NCBI RefSeq assembly: GCF_000265205.3
Contig: NC_018000.1
Span: forward strand, 4,340,001-4,404,000
From: Sinorhizobium fredii USDA 257
GTDB taxonomy: Bacteria > Pseudomonadota > Alphaproteobacteria > Rhizobiales > Rhizobiaceae
Reading direction: 5' to 3'
DNA length: 64,000 nucleotides
The translations under genes were made by a program, and so were the position numbers. The notes under the pieces were generated by a model. That model had not been told where the DNA came from. It did no database searches and worked only from the letters and a program-made list of their open reading frames with translations. Shown piece by piece: positions 49,156-58,074 of this stretch; positions within the stretch are counted from its first letter, which is position 1, and every line of letters starts with the position of its first letter.

Positions 49156-50217
49156 ATGGAAGGCAGGACAAAGAACAGGCCAGCGGCAGCGCCGCCAGCG
49201 GAAGGCGGCAGGCCGACACTGAAGACGATCGCCTTCATGACCGGGCTCGGCATCACAACCGTTTCCCGCGCGTTGAAGGATGCGCCCGATATCGGCGCGG
49301 AGACCAAGGAGCGCGTCCGGTTAGTTGCAAAGCAGATCGGCTATCAGCCGAACCGTGCAGGCGTGCGCCTCAGAACCGGCAAGACCAATGTCATAAGCCT
49401 TGTCCTGACGCTCGAGGAAGAGATCATGGGCATAACCAGCCCGATGGTCATCGGCATCACCGAAATCCTCGCCGGCACACCGTACCACCTCGTCGTGACG
49501 CCCTACAGTTCCTCCAAGGATCCGCTCGGTCCGATCCGCTACATTCTCGATACGGGCGCCGCCGACGGCGTGATCATCTCTCGAATGGAGCCGCACGACC
49601 CACGCGTGACGCTGCTCACCGAACGTCAATTGCCGTTCGCGACGCATGGACGGACAGAGATGGGGATCGCCCACCCCTATCACGACTTCGACAACGAGCG
49701 CTTCGCCTACGAGGCCGTGCGCCGGCTCGTCGAGCGCGGCAGGCGCCGGCTGGTGCTCCTGGAGCCGCCGCCGCACCTCACCTTCCATTCGCATATGCGC
49801 ACCGGCTTCGAACGCGGCCTCAAGGATTTCGATGCAGAGTCGGTGAGCTTCCACCAGGTCAACATCGACTACAGCCTGGTCGCCACGCGCGATGCCTTCG
49901 AAAAGCTGATGCGCTCGGAAGAGGCCCCCGACGGCATCGTTTCCGGTAGCGGTTCCGGCGCGATTGCGCTGATCGCCGGCATCGAGGCGGCACGAAAGAA
50001 GCTTGGCGAAGACGCAGACATGGTTTCCAAGGTGCCGAGCGACTTCCTGCGTTGGCTGCGTCCGGAGGTGATGACCATGTACGAGGATATCCGCCTGGCC
50101 GGTCGGGAGCTCGCCAAGGCGGTGATCGGCCATATCGAGGGAAAGCCCCCCGAGACCCTTCAAAGCCTCAGCCAGCCGGAGTTTCAGCCTCCGATGGCGA
50201 GGTCGGCCAAGGCATAG
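49156..50217 (+). CDS. LacI-family transcriptional regulator
   Basis: This 353-residue regulator has an N-terminal helix-turn-helix (about 20-70: LKTIAFMTGLGITTVSRALK, then hinge residues QPNRAGVRLRTGKTN) and a periplasmic-binding-protein-like sensor domain. The ATG at 49156 keeps a short basic N-terminus; the ATG at 49063 would add 31 unrelated residues. It is divergent from the sugar transporter operon and most likely represses it until the imported sugar or a derivative binds. Confidence 0.93.
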   Translation: MEGRTKNRPAAAPPAEGGRPTLKTIAFMTGLGITTVSRALKDAPDIGAETKERVRLVAKQIGYQPNRAGVRLRTGKTNVISLVLTLEEEIMGITSPMVIGITEILAGTPYHLVVTPYSSSKDPLGPIRYILDTGAADGVIISRMEPHDPRVTLLTERQLPFATHGRTEMGIAHPYHDFDNERFAYEAVRRLVERGRRRLVLLEPPPHLTFHSHMRTGFERGLKDFDAESVSFHQVNIDYSLVATRDAFEKLMRSEEAPDGIVSGSGSGAIALIAGIEAARKKLGEDADMVSKVPSDFLRWLRPEVMTMYEDIRLAGRELAKAVIGHIEGKPPETLQSLSQPEFQPPMARSAKA

Positions 50218-50267
50218 AGGTATGCTCTCAGGCATCGGCCGAAGTGGACCGCAAGTCTCACAACGCC

Positions 50268-50942
50268 TCAGAGGACACAGCCGCACCTCGCGGATCGGGC
50301 ATAGGAGACGATCTCGTCTCGCTTGCTGCGTGCGCCGCCGAGGAACTCATCGACGGCCGCGGCAACGTCGTTCGGCCGGTACCGCGCCCAATGGCCGAGG
50401 CCGTGGAGGGCTGCCTCCTGACACGCGATCGAGTCGAGTCTTAACGATCGACGCATCACGTCGATCGCCGCCCTGTGCATGAGATCGCACGCCGGATCGT
50501 CGGCAAGCGCCAAACATGGGAACTCGTCCCACCACATGTAGCAGACGGTGTTAAGCGGAGCCGCCCCGGGTTCGTCGATGTGGCCCAACACGGCGGCGCA
50601 GCGCGACGCGAACAGGTCGGCGAAGACAGTCTCGATCGCCTCGACGCAGCGCAGCCGCGCTGCCGTGGGCGTGGTTGTCTTGTAGAACCACCCGTTGTCG
50701 CCCGAGGCGCTGGTGCTCAGCAGGTAGGTGAAGCCCTGAGCGATCTGCGCGTCGGAGAAGAAGGCCAGCGAACGCTCGGTCGTCGAAAAGAGTCTGGTGA
50801 AGTAATCGATGGCGACAGGCGGCTCCGGATCCCACCACGGAGGGTCTTCATCGAAGAACCAGGGATTGCCATGCGGCCGGATCGAGTGGCTGAACGCATG
50901 CTCGAGCCAATCATCGTAGCTCAGGTTCGACACCGCAGGCAT
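50268..50942 (-). CDS. Hypothetical protein, 224 aa
   Basis: This protein has no family I can name. It is tryptophan- and aromatic-rich near the N-terminus (NPWFFDEDPPWWDPEPP), then helical, with ACQEAALHGLGHWARY and a C-terminal cysteine pair (ARCGCVL). There is no signal peptide or membrane helix. It is convergent with the LacI gene. The helical repeat-like second half resembles scaffold-type proteins, but that is only an impression. Confidence 0.7.
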   Translation of the reverse strand: MPAVSNLSYDDWLEHAFSHSIRPHGNPWFFDEDPPWWDPEPPVAIDYFTRLFSTTERSLAFFSDAQIAQGFTYLLSTSASGDNGWFYKTTTPTAARLRCVEAIETVFADLFASRCAAVLGHIDEPGAAPLNTVCYMWWDEFPCLALADDPACDLMHRAAIDVMRRSLRLDSIACQEAALHGLGHWARYRPNDVAAAVDEFLGGARSKRDEIVSYARSARCGCVL

Positions 50943-51163
50943 GCAAACCTCTTCCCACAGGGATCACGTCGCCGACACGCTGGCCTGCCGGCGCGCTTGG
51001 CGTTACCTTTTCACGAGCCCGTCGCGCGCGCCAGTCGCGCTCACCGAGTTTCGTCATCGCCTGCGCGTACTCGCGGAACTTAAGGGCTGGAAGGCAGAAG
51101 CGCCGCCTTGTAGGCTGCCCGGTGCAAGGTCGAAATTTCAGCCGACAGGAGGAAAGTTGCTTC

Positions 51164-51763
51164 ATGCCGCCCGTCAAGGTCGATCCCGAAAAGGTGCACG
51201 AGTTCGAGACCGCCGAGAGCTTTTATCGCTGGCTCGGCAACCACCATGACAAGGAGGACGAAGTCTGGATCAGGATCCACAAGGTGGATTCGGGGCTCAA
51301 GTCGATCACGCCCAAGGAAGCCATCGACGTGGTGCTCTGCTGGGGCTGGATCGACGGCGTACGCAAGGGCCTCGACGACAAGAGCTATCTGCAGCGCTAC
51401 ACCCCGCGCGGCAGGAAAAGCACCTGGAGCCAGATCAATGTCGACAATGTTGCACGGCTGGTCGAAGAAGGCCGGATGACCGAGCACGGTCTCAGGCAGG
51501 TGGAGATGGCCAAGGCCGACGGCCGTTGGGACCGCGCCTACGGGAGCGGCAAGGACATGAAGATTCCCGACGATCTCCAGGCCGCGATCGATGCGGAACC
51601 CAAGGCTCGGGAAATGCTCGGCAAGCTCAGTGAACAGAACCGCTTCGCGCTTGCCTTCCGCACCCATAACATGAAGACGGAAGTCGGTCGGAGGAAGAAG
51701 ATCCAGACCTTTGTCGAAATGCTGAAGTGCGGCGAGACGATTTACCCGCAGCGGGAGAAGTGA
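51164..51763 (+). CDS. YdeI/OmpD-associated family protein
   Basis: This 199-residue protein of the YdeI-like family has FETAESFYRWLGNHHDKEDEVW, the conserved DVVLCWGWIDGVRKGLDD, and LQRYTPRGRKSTWSQIN, followed by a helical C-terminal part. ACAGGAGGAAAG lies upstream of ATG 51164. Family function is poorly known; a link to stress or antimicrobial-peptide resistance has been suggested for E. coli YdeI. The gene appears to be monocistronic. Confidence 0.88.
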   Translation: MPPVKVDPEKVHEFETAESFYRWLGNHHDKEDEVWIRIHKVDSGLKSITPKEAIDVVLCWGWIDGVRKGLDDKSYLQRYTPRGRKSTWSQINVDNVARLVEEGRMTEHGLRQVEMAKADGRWDRAYGSGKDMKIPDDLQAAIDAEPKAREMLGKLSEQNRFALAFRTHNMKTEVGRRKKIQTFVEMLKCGETIYPQREK

Positions 51764-51784
51764 GGCGGCCGAACGCGTGCCGCA

Positions 51785-52297
51785 TCATTTTCGTGGGGCG
51801 AGCAACGGCAACCTGAATAGCTGTCTGTAGAAGGTGCAATCCGTCATCAACCGCGCGAGAAATTGGTTGAAGTTCCGTGCATACGCGGATTTCCCGAAAG
51901 GATAGTACACAGCAGTTCCATGCCCTCGCCTGAAACCCAGAACTGAATTGTTTCCCAGACTGAAGAAGGGAACTTCGTCGTCGTCGATGAAGTCAGGATC
52001 GATACGCCACTCGACCGGGTTACGGCGCAATATCTCGGCAATACTCGATGTGCTTAGGAAGGAATTCTCGAAATCGAGAGTATCCCCGCCGTTGATATCC
52101 GCTGTCAGCCGCCCGGTCCCAATCTGCCGCAAGAAGGCGAGATATACCGGCGGCAGAGCGTCACCAAATTCACGTTCGAAATCCTGGATTTCAGCTTCAC
52201 CGTGAGGGACGAACAAATTCGGTGTCGTGTGGTCGTCGCGGTCACGCACGAATTGCCGATACCAGCCCCAGACTTCTGGTTCCATGTTCTCTTTCAT
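51785..52297 (-). CDS. SMI1/KNR4 family protein
   Basis: This 170-residue protein has the SUKH/SMI1-KNR4 layout: IQDFEREFGDALPPVYLAFLRQIG, a GGDTLDFENSFLS segment, and a later FSLGNNSVLGFRRGHG-VYYPFG region. Many SUKH members are immunity proteins against nuclease or deaminase toxins, and others bind cell-wall regulators. No toxin gene is visible beside it, so an orphan immunity function is possible but unproven. Convergent with the YdeI-like gene. Confidence 0.8.
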   Translation of the reverse strand: MKENMEPEVWGWYRQFVRDRDDHTTPNLFVPHGEAEIQDFEREFGDALPPVYLAFLRQIGTGRLTADINGGDTLDFENSFLSTSSIAEILRRNPVEWRIDPDFIDDDEVPFFSLGNNSVLGFRRGHGTAVYYPFGKSAYARNFNQFLARLMTDCTFYRQLFRLPLLAPRK

Positions 52298-52503
52298 TTG
52301 TCGGTAATCTGTTAGTTACTTCCGCTGCCTGAATATCTGCCAAACGAATGGGGCGGCGCATGTTTGGCCGTCCCATTTCCCCCATTCCCCAAAAAATCAA
52401 GTTCCGCTGAGACGTTCAACCCACTGCCCACGGCCTGGATGGCTGACGGCACCGTCGATGCGGCCGAAGCCGTTCAGCGCAAATCCGGGTGCGGCCGTAT
52501 GCT

Positions 52504-52773
52504 TCATATGCTCACGGCTGGCCAATATTTATCGTCGGCGAAATCCGTCGGGATCGGATTGAGCTGTTCGAGTTTCTCGGCAACGAAATCGATCTGCATC
52601 TTCAGATAGCGGATTGAATGCGGCATCGGTGCACCGGTGGCGAGGCTGCGTACCCGCCATTGCTCGTAGCCCGACGCCCTTATGCGCCGCTCCGCCTCGC
52701 CGCGGATGCCTGCCGGCCCTTTTCCGGACCTGGTTTCGATCGCTTTGCCCCCTTCGATCACTCTGAATTTCAT
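52504..52773 (-). CDS. Small hypothetical protein
   Basis: This 89-residue basic protein begins MKFRVIEGGKAIETRSGKGP. It has AERRIRASGYEQWRVRSLATG and a C-terminal helix (QIDFVAEKLEQLNPIP). It resembles short conserved rhizobial proteins of unknown function. It lies upstream of gnd on the same strand only in the loose sense; about 100 bp separate its start from the stop of gnd. Confidence 0.6.
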   Translation of the reverse strand: MKFRVIEGGKAIETRSGKGPAGIRGEAERRIRASGYEQWRVRSLATGAPMPHSIRYLKMQIDFVAEKLEQLNPIPTDFADDKYWPAVSI

Positions 52774-52873
52774 GCTGCCTTCCCGATTGCTCCCTTGCTT
52801 GAGATGCCGTGAGCTTGTCGTGAAAGGGCAGCCAGCGCCACCCTTCCTTTGGTAGAAGCGGTCTAAACTGATC

Positions 52874-54304
52874 TTACGCGTTCAGCCCGCTGCCCCACGG
52901 GCCGTGGTGGCTGTCGGCGCCGTCCACGCGATCGAAGCCGTGGGCGCCGAAGAAGTCGCGCTGCGCCTGGATCACATTGGCCGTGCCGCGGCCGCGGCGG
53001 TAGCTGTCGAAATAGCCGAGCGCCGAGGCGAGCGCCGGCACCGGCAGGCTGCCGAGCACGGCCGCGGAGACGACGCGGCGCAGAGCCCCGTCCGTCTCTT
53101 TTACCATCGAAGCGAAGGCAGGCGTCACAATCAGATTGGCCGCATCCGGCGCCTTGGTGAAGGCGGTGGTGATCTCGTCGAGGAATTGCGAGCGGATGAT
53201 GCAGCCGGCGCGCCAGATCCTGGCGATCGTCGGCATCGGCAGGTTCCAGTTGAACTCCTTCGAGGCCGCGGACATTACGGCGAAGCCCTGGGCATAGGCA
53301 CCAATCTTGGCGGCGAGCAGCGCGTTCTCCAAGTCCTTGATGAAGGCCTGCCTGTCGCCGACCTTGAACTCGCCGACCGCCGGCAGGCCGAGGATCTTTT
53401 CGGCGGCTTCACGTTCCTCCTTGGCGGCGGAAATGCTGCGGGCGGCGACGGCCGCTTCGATGGCAGTCGCCGGAACGCCCATGTTCTGCGCTTCGATCAC
53501 CGACCACTTGCCGGTGCCCTTCTGGCCGGCCTTGTCGAGGATCAGGTCGACGATCGGCTTGCCGGTCAGCGCGTCGGCGGCCTTCAGCACCTTCTCGGTG
53601 ATCTCGATCAGATAGGAATTGAGCCGACCCTTGTTCCAGGCGCCGAAGACCTCGCCGATCTCCTGCGCGGTCATCTTCAGCCCATCGCGCAGGATGCCGT
53701 AGATTTCGGCGATCATCTGCATGTCGGCATATTCGATACCGTTGTGGATGGTCTTGACGAAATGACCGGCGCCGTTTTCGCCGAGCCAGGCGACGCAGGG
53801 ATCATTGTCATATTTCGCAGCGATCGAGGTCAGCACCTTCTCGACACGGCGATAGGACTCTTCGGTGCCGCCGGCCATGATCGACGGCCCATGGCGCGCA
53901 CCTTCCTCGCCGCCGGAAACACCCATGCCGATGAAGGTGAGGTCCGAGTCCTTCAACGCGTCGAAGCGGCGCATCGTGTCGCGGAAATTGGCGTTGCCCG
54001 CGTCGATCATGATGTCGCCCTTCGAAAGATAGGGCTTCAACGCCTGCATCTGCTGGTCGACCGGATCGCCGGCCTTGATCATGATGATGATCGGACGCGG
54101 CGGACGGATCGCGGCGACGAACTCCTCGATCGTCTCGCAGGGAACGATCTGCTCCTTGAGCGCGCCAGCCTCCGCGTAGAATTTGCGCGTCGCGTCAACC
54201 GTGCGGTTGAAAACGGCGATCCTGTTTCCTTTTTCAGCGATATTGAGCGCCAGGTTCGATCCCATGACGCCGAGACCGATTAGGCCGATTTCCGCCTTTG
54301 ACAC
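52874..54304 (-). CDS. gnd: 6-phosphogluconate dehydrogenase (decarboxylating)
   Basis: This 476-residue enzyme oxidises 6-phosphogluconate to ribulose 5-phosphate with NADP+ in the pentose phosphate pathway. The N-terminal Rossmann motif is IGLIGLGVMGSNLALN. Downstream are MGVSGGEEGARHGPSIM and the catalytic lysine/asparagine segment HFVKTIHNGIEYADMQ. The C-terminus has the usual YFDSYRRGRGTANVIQAQRDFFGAHG swivel region. Length is standard. It stands as a single gene. Confidence 0.97.
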   Translation of the reverse strand: MSKAEIGLIGLGVMGSNLALNIAEKGNRIAVFNRTVDATRKFYAEAGALKEQIVPCETIEEFVAAIRPPRPIIIMIKAGDPVDQQMQALKPYLSKGDIMIDAGNANFRDTMRRFDALKDSDLTFIGMGVSGGEEGARHGPSIMAGGTEESYRRVEKVLTSIAAKYDNDPCVAWLGENGAGHFVKTIHNGIEYADMQMIAEIYGILRDGLKMTAQEIGEVFGAWNKGRLNSYLIEITEKVLKAADALTGKPIVDLILDKAGQKGTGKWSVIEAQNMGVPATAIEAAVAARSISAAKEEREAAEKILGLPAVGEFKVGDRQAFIKDLENALLAAKIGAYAQGFAVMSAASKEFNWNLPMPTIARIWRAGCIIRSQFLDEITTAFTKAPDAANLIVTPAFASMVKETDGALRRVVSAAVLGSLPVPALASALGYFDSYRRGRGTANVIQAQRDFFGAHGFDRVDGADSHHGPWGSGLNA

Positions 54305-54481
54305 GTGATTGTCTCCATTGGACAGGAGAGGCTGGCATCGACCGCGATGACCGTGTGCCGACCCCTTGAATTTGATCTGCGCATGTAGGGCACCTCACAA
54401 GAAAAGCGACGGGCGAGACATGCGGCGGCGGAGGCTGTTTTGGCACTCAAATCGATTTACGACAAGCCATTCCCGACAAAA

Positions 54482-54640
54482 TCAATGCTTCTCCGGCTTG
54501 CCGTCGCCGTCGTCGAGCACGCGCCATGACGCGCCGTCGAGATCCTCATATTGTCCGCTCTTCAGCGCCCAGAGAAACGCGGCAAGACCGAGGCCACCGA
54601 GAAGCAGCGCGATCGGGATGAGATAGATGAGAGTGTTCAT
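54482..54640 (-). CDS. fixS: cbb3-type oxidase assembly protein FixS (CcoS), orphan
   Basis: This 52-residue protein has a single membrane helix followed by FLWALKSGQYEDLDGASWR, the CcoS/FixS signature. It normally works with the copper ATPase FixI in delivering copper to cbb3 cytochrome oxidase. Here it looks intact, but the adjacent fixI is a wreck and no fixGH or fixNOQP genes are present. The ATG at 54640 lies where the fixI stop would normally overlap. Confidence 0.85.
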   Translation of the reverse strand: MNTLIYLIPIALLLGGLGLAAFLWALKSGQYEDLDGASWRVLDDGDGKPEKH

Positions 54641-55748
54641 CGGGCGCTCCCTCAGCGGTCTTCGCGGACGCAAGGCTTCGCAACCTCAGGGCCTTCGCAA
54701 CGACGATCATCGACGAGGTGGATGTCGCGATCGCCGCCACCAGCGGCGTTGCATAGCCGAGAATTGCGATTGGAACGGCGACGAAGTTGTAGCCGATCGC
54801 CAGGCCGAAATTCTGGCGGATCAGCCGACCGGCCCGATGCGAGATTTCGATGGCGAAGGGAACGGCGGTCAACGGTAGGGCATGAAGTCGAAATCGGCAG
54901 CCTGGCGCACGACGTCGGCGGCCGTTGCCGGCGCCATCGAAACATGGGCGGCGCGAAGTGCCGGGGCATCGTTGATGCCGTCGCCGACCATCAATACCCG
55001 GTGACCACCGGTTGCGGCGGCAAAAGCCCCATCTTGTCGCGCGGCGAAAGCTCGGCCCGCCATTTTAATATTCCGAGCCTGCGGCCGATCTCCGCCACGA
55101 CTGGCTCCCGGTCGCCGGAAAGAATGCCGGTCGCAAGCCCAGTTTGTGCAGCGCGGCGACGCTCTCGCGTGCGGCTGGGCGCAGGCGATCTTCGAAGCGG
55201 AAGCAGGCAAGCTCTCGGCCGTCAAGCGAGAGGATCGCTTCCGGCAGCCCGCCCGAGACGCCGCTGCCGCCAGAGGCGAAGCTGCGGCTGCCAAGCCGAT
55301 AGACCCCATCCGGCGTCCTGGCTTGAATGCCCGAACCCGGAATTTCGCTTATGTCCCCTTCCAGAAAACTGCCGGCCACGTGGTGCAGCGCGACCGCGAT
55401 CGGATGGCGCGAATGCGCGGCGAGCGCCGCGGCGGTCGCCAACGCGTCAGGCGAAATCTCGTTCTGATTGACCAGCCGCGGCTCGCCGATCGTCAGGGTC
55501 CCGGTCTTGTCGAGAAGCACCGTGTCGATCCCGGCGAGGCGCTCCATGGCCGAGCCGTCCTTGACCATCACCCCTCCCTGGAAGAGGCGCCCCCGCATCA
55601 TGTGGTCGAGCGTACGACCGATCAGCAGGAAGAACAGCAGGGTTACGGACGCATCGAACCAGGCATGTTCACCATGGCCGATCGTTTCGTAGAGCGACAT
55701 GCAATAGGAAAGCGTCACCGCCAGCGCGATCGGCACATCCATGTCTAT
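54641..55748 (-). pseudogene. fixI: Copper-transporting P-type ATPase FixI, decayed
   Basis: The remnant begins at MDVPIALAVTLSYCMSLYET (55745), so the metal-binding N-terminus is gone. RTLDHMMR is joined directly to GGVMVKDGSAMERLAG, which removes about 150 residues including the actuator domain and the CPC ion motif. The DKTGTLT phosphorylation site and the HP motif (SRHPIAVALHH) remain. Single-base frameshifts follow near 55140, 55040 and 54872, between [29 protein letters not shown] and [12 protein letters not shown]. The frame also runs past the expected stop into fixS. It cannot encode a functional pump. Confidence 0.88.
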
Positions 55749-56158
55749 TTCATTGGCTACAATCAGCTCCTTTCGGCCCACTTCTCGTTGTAGGATCGCT
55801 GTCACGAGAAAATGCCGCTTTGGGCCTCGGGGCTCTCCTCGGGGCTTACGCGCGACGGAGACGAATGGATTGCGCCCGGCCCGCTCGGCAACGCCCGCGT
55901 CCGCTTCGCTCCCGACAATCAGCTCGGCGCCGTGGACCATCTCGTGACGCTCGAGAACGGCGCGAAGGTTCACAATGCGTTGCGTGTCGTACGAATGGCG
56001 ATGGCGCGGAAGTGATGTTCACTTTGCTGAGACAGGCCGACATGAGCGACGAGCAGTTCGCGGCCGACGCCGCCTGTGTGGAGAAGGATCTCGCCGCGTT
56101 GAAGGCCATGCTGGAAACAGGTAACGAGAAGACAAAGACGGGAGAGGACATGCCATGA
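55741..56158 (+). pseudogene. SRPBCC (polyketide-cyclase-like) family protein, frameshifted
   Basis: The segment MPLWASGLSSGLTRDGDEW to KVHNALRVV is in one frame and NGDGAEVMFTLLRQADMSDE to the stop at 56158 is in another. One missing base near 55997 explains the break. The N-terminal part (ATG at 55741, MSISLATISSFRP) is in yet another frame. The combined product would be about 138 residues of the START/SRPBCC fold. The stop overlaps the VOC gene start (ATGA), so the pair was once translationally coupled. Its first codons abut the fixI remnant. Confidence 0.7.
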
Positions 56159-56502
56159 TCGGCAACGACCGACGCATCGACTATATCGAATTCAACGTTG
56201 CCGACATCGCAGCGAGCAAAGCCTTCTACGGCAGCGCCTTCGGCTGGACCTTCACCGACTACGGTCCGGAATATTGCGAATTTGCGGACGGCCGGCTCAC
56301 CGGCGGCTTTACGACGCTCGGATCGGTCCGCAGCGGAGGGCCGCTCGTCATCATCTATGCCGACGACCTGGAGGGCGCCCTGGCCCGTGTCGAGGGCGCC
56401 GGCGGCAAGATCCTCAAGCCGATCTTCCCCTTCCCCGGCGGCCGGCGCTTTCACTTTGCCGATCCGGATGGTTACGAGTTGGCGGTCTGGTCCAAGCAAT
56501 AG
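56155..56502 (+). CDS. VOC (glyoxalase/bleomycin-resistance-like) family protein
   Basis: This 115-residue vicinal-oxygen-chelate protein has two beta-alpha-beta-beta-beta modules: DYIEFNVADIAASKAFYGSAFGW at the start and HFADPDGYELAVWSKQ at the end. Family proteins act as glyoxalases, dioxygenases or drug-binding proteins; its own reaction is unknown. It overlaps the upstream SRPBCC pseudogene by four bases. SRPBCC and VOC genes are often paired. Confidence 0.88.
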   Translation: MIGNDRRIDYIEFNVADIAASKAFYGSAFGWTFTDYGPEYCEFADGRLTGGFTTLGSVRSGGPLVIIYADDLEGALARVEGAGGKILKPIFPFPGGRRFHFADPDGYELAVWSKQ

Positions 56503-56521
56503 TGGCGATGACGGCGAAGGA

Positions 56522-56608
56522 TTAGTCGCCGAAGCGGATGAAAAGCGCGCTGACAAGGCCGAAGACGACGATGCACTGCAGGATGAACATGGGCCATTCC
56601 TGTGACAT
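56522..56608 (-). CDS. 28-residue single-helix membrane peptide
   Basis: MSQEWPMFILQCIVVFGLVS starts a 28-residue product consisting of one hydrophobic helix and a charged end (IRFGD). A strong ribosome-binding site, GAAAGGAGATGCGTG, precedes the ATG at 56608. The arrangement is that of a small membrane protein. I know of no named family. Its reading is supported only by the RBS and the helix. Confidence 0.5.
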   Translation of the reverse strand: MSQEWPMFILQCIVVFGLVSALFIRFGD

Positions 56609-56922
56609 CACGCATCTCCTTTCGAGTGACGCCGCCACAATGGATCAGCTGCAAAGGGCGACGCCCGAACGCAGGTGCCTCTCGCGGCAAACGCCGTTTT
56701 CAATCGGCATCGGCGGCCTCCGGCAAAGTTTAGCATCTCCTGTTGATTTGCGCACAGAAAAGCCGCGCGCCCCTGAAGGGCGCACGGCAAATGCGCACAG
56801 CCATGCTTTGGCGCTCGATGCCTCTGCTACTCGCCGCCGCCAAGCGAATGAACGAACACGGCGAGTTGCTTGACGGCCGTATCGCCTATGCGGGGCAGCC
56901 ACGGCATCCTCGCTCGGCACAA

Positions 56923-57024
56923 CTGCATGTTTCCTTAAATCGCAGCCGATTTAAGGGTAAAAACATGCAGCAATTAAAAGTGCTACAGCGACCTTTGTGC
57001 GCCTGAAAGGCGCACGGCGCTGAA
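56923..57024. repeat. Composite palindromic intergenic repeat
   Basis: Two hairpins lie side by side. CTGCATGTTT-CCTTAAATCG pairs with CGATTTAAGG and AAACATGCAG (56923-56970, with a 4-base bulge). GTGCGCC pairs with GGCGCAC (56997-57015) inside CAGCG...CGCTG ends. Both patterns recur between genes of many Rhizobiaceae. It directly follows the PAS-protein gene on the minus strand and could act as its terminator. Confidence 0.75.
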
Positions 57025-57048
57025 GGACGAGCTGCCGCATCATGGCGG

Positions 57049-57759
57049 TCAAGCGGCCACCGCCCTCCGCCTGTCGGCATGTTCCTGAATAACCAGGATG
57101 GCGCCGATGAGCTTGCCGGCACATGATCGGCAGGGTGTCATGCGGCAGCGGACGACGACGGTGCGGCCATCGACGGTCTTGGCGAAGGTGTAATCGATTA
57201 CCTCGCCGGCGAAGCAGCGGTCGAGATGGACCTTGACGCGCTCTTCGAAGCGCCGAAAGCCGATGAACTCGACGACATGTCGGCCGATCAGATCCATCGG
57301 CCGGCGTTCGAGATGGATGGCATGCGCGGCATTGGTGTAGAGGTACCGGTAATCCGGCGTGATGACCGCGACGCGGTCGGGAAGACAATCTAGGATCGCC
57401 TCGTTCAGCAAGCCCTCGTCGGCGCGCCCTTTGGTCGGCAGTTTCGGAGCCCGGTCAAGGTCGAGCCCGGCGAGATCAGTAGTTCCTGTTGCCGCAAGAT
57501 AGCGATCGATCAGCGACTTCAGCAATCGCGAGTGGCGCAGCACACAGGCGAGGTCGTCCGCCTCGGCACGCAACAGGTCCACGAGAAATTGGAACTGAAG
57601 GCGGGCATCTTCGATGCTCGCGGCCTTCTCGTCGTAGACGGCTCTCAAAATCGGATCGAGCTCTCGATCTAGTATGCCGACCAAATGCTCGTCTGCGACC
57701 TTTACCGCATACTGCAACTGCGAATACTTGAACCAAAACAGCTCAATCAATTCGTTCAA
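57049..57759 (-). CDS. PAS-domain protein
   Basis: This 236-residue cytoplasmic protein has a helical N-terminal half (about 1-115, FLVDLLRAEADDLACVLRHSRLL) and a PAS domain at about 120-225 (LPDRVAVITPDYRYLYTNAAHA, IGRHVVEFIGFRRFEERVKVHLDRCFAGE). Output domains such as kinase or cyclase are absent, so it is a sensor or adaptor. Cysteines near CRSCAGK could be redox-active. The cofactor and partner are unknown. Confidence 0.85.
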   Translation of the reverse strand: MNELIELFWFKYSQLQYAVKVADEHLVGILDRELDPILRAVYDEKAASIEDARLQFQFLVDLLRAEADDLACVLRHSRLLKSLIDRYLAATGTTDLAGLDLDRAPKLPTKGRADEGLLNEAILDCLPDRVAVITPDYRYLYTNAAHAIHLERRPMDLIGRHVVEFIGFRRFEERVKVHLDRCFAGEVIDYTFAKTVDGRTVVVRCRMTPCRSCAGKLIGAILVIQEHADRRRAVAA

Positions 57760-58074
57760 TTCGCAAACCTCATTCCCACGGCAAAGCCTGCGCCAATGCG
57801 TTCAAAGGCGAGCCAGTACAGCTGAAAATTTGTAAATTTTGATCGAACCCCTGATGCGACGCGAGACCGCCTTGCACCTTCCACGCCCTCAGCGCAAGGA
57901 CGAGTGTACACGCATCGCGTGGTCGTTCAACTGCAGAAGGCAGAGCGAATCGGCCGCAAACGTTTTCGACGCCGAATATTTGCAACATGTTCGATATTCG
58001 AGGCGAACTGTACCTCGCGGCGCGCGCCGTGCAAGCACGCCTAGTGACGCGGCAGACACATCCGAGATGATTGG
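57760..58074. other. Intergenic interval without recognised feature
   Basis: About 315 bp between the PAS-protein gene and the end of lpxXL. No gene, repeat or clear terminator was recognised. It must contain the PAS-gene promoter. Confidence 0.5.
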
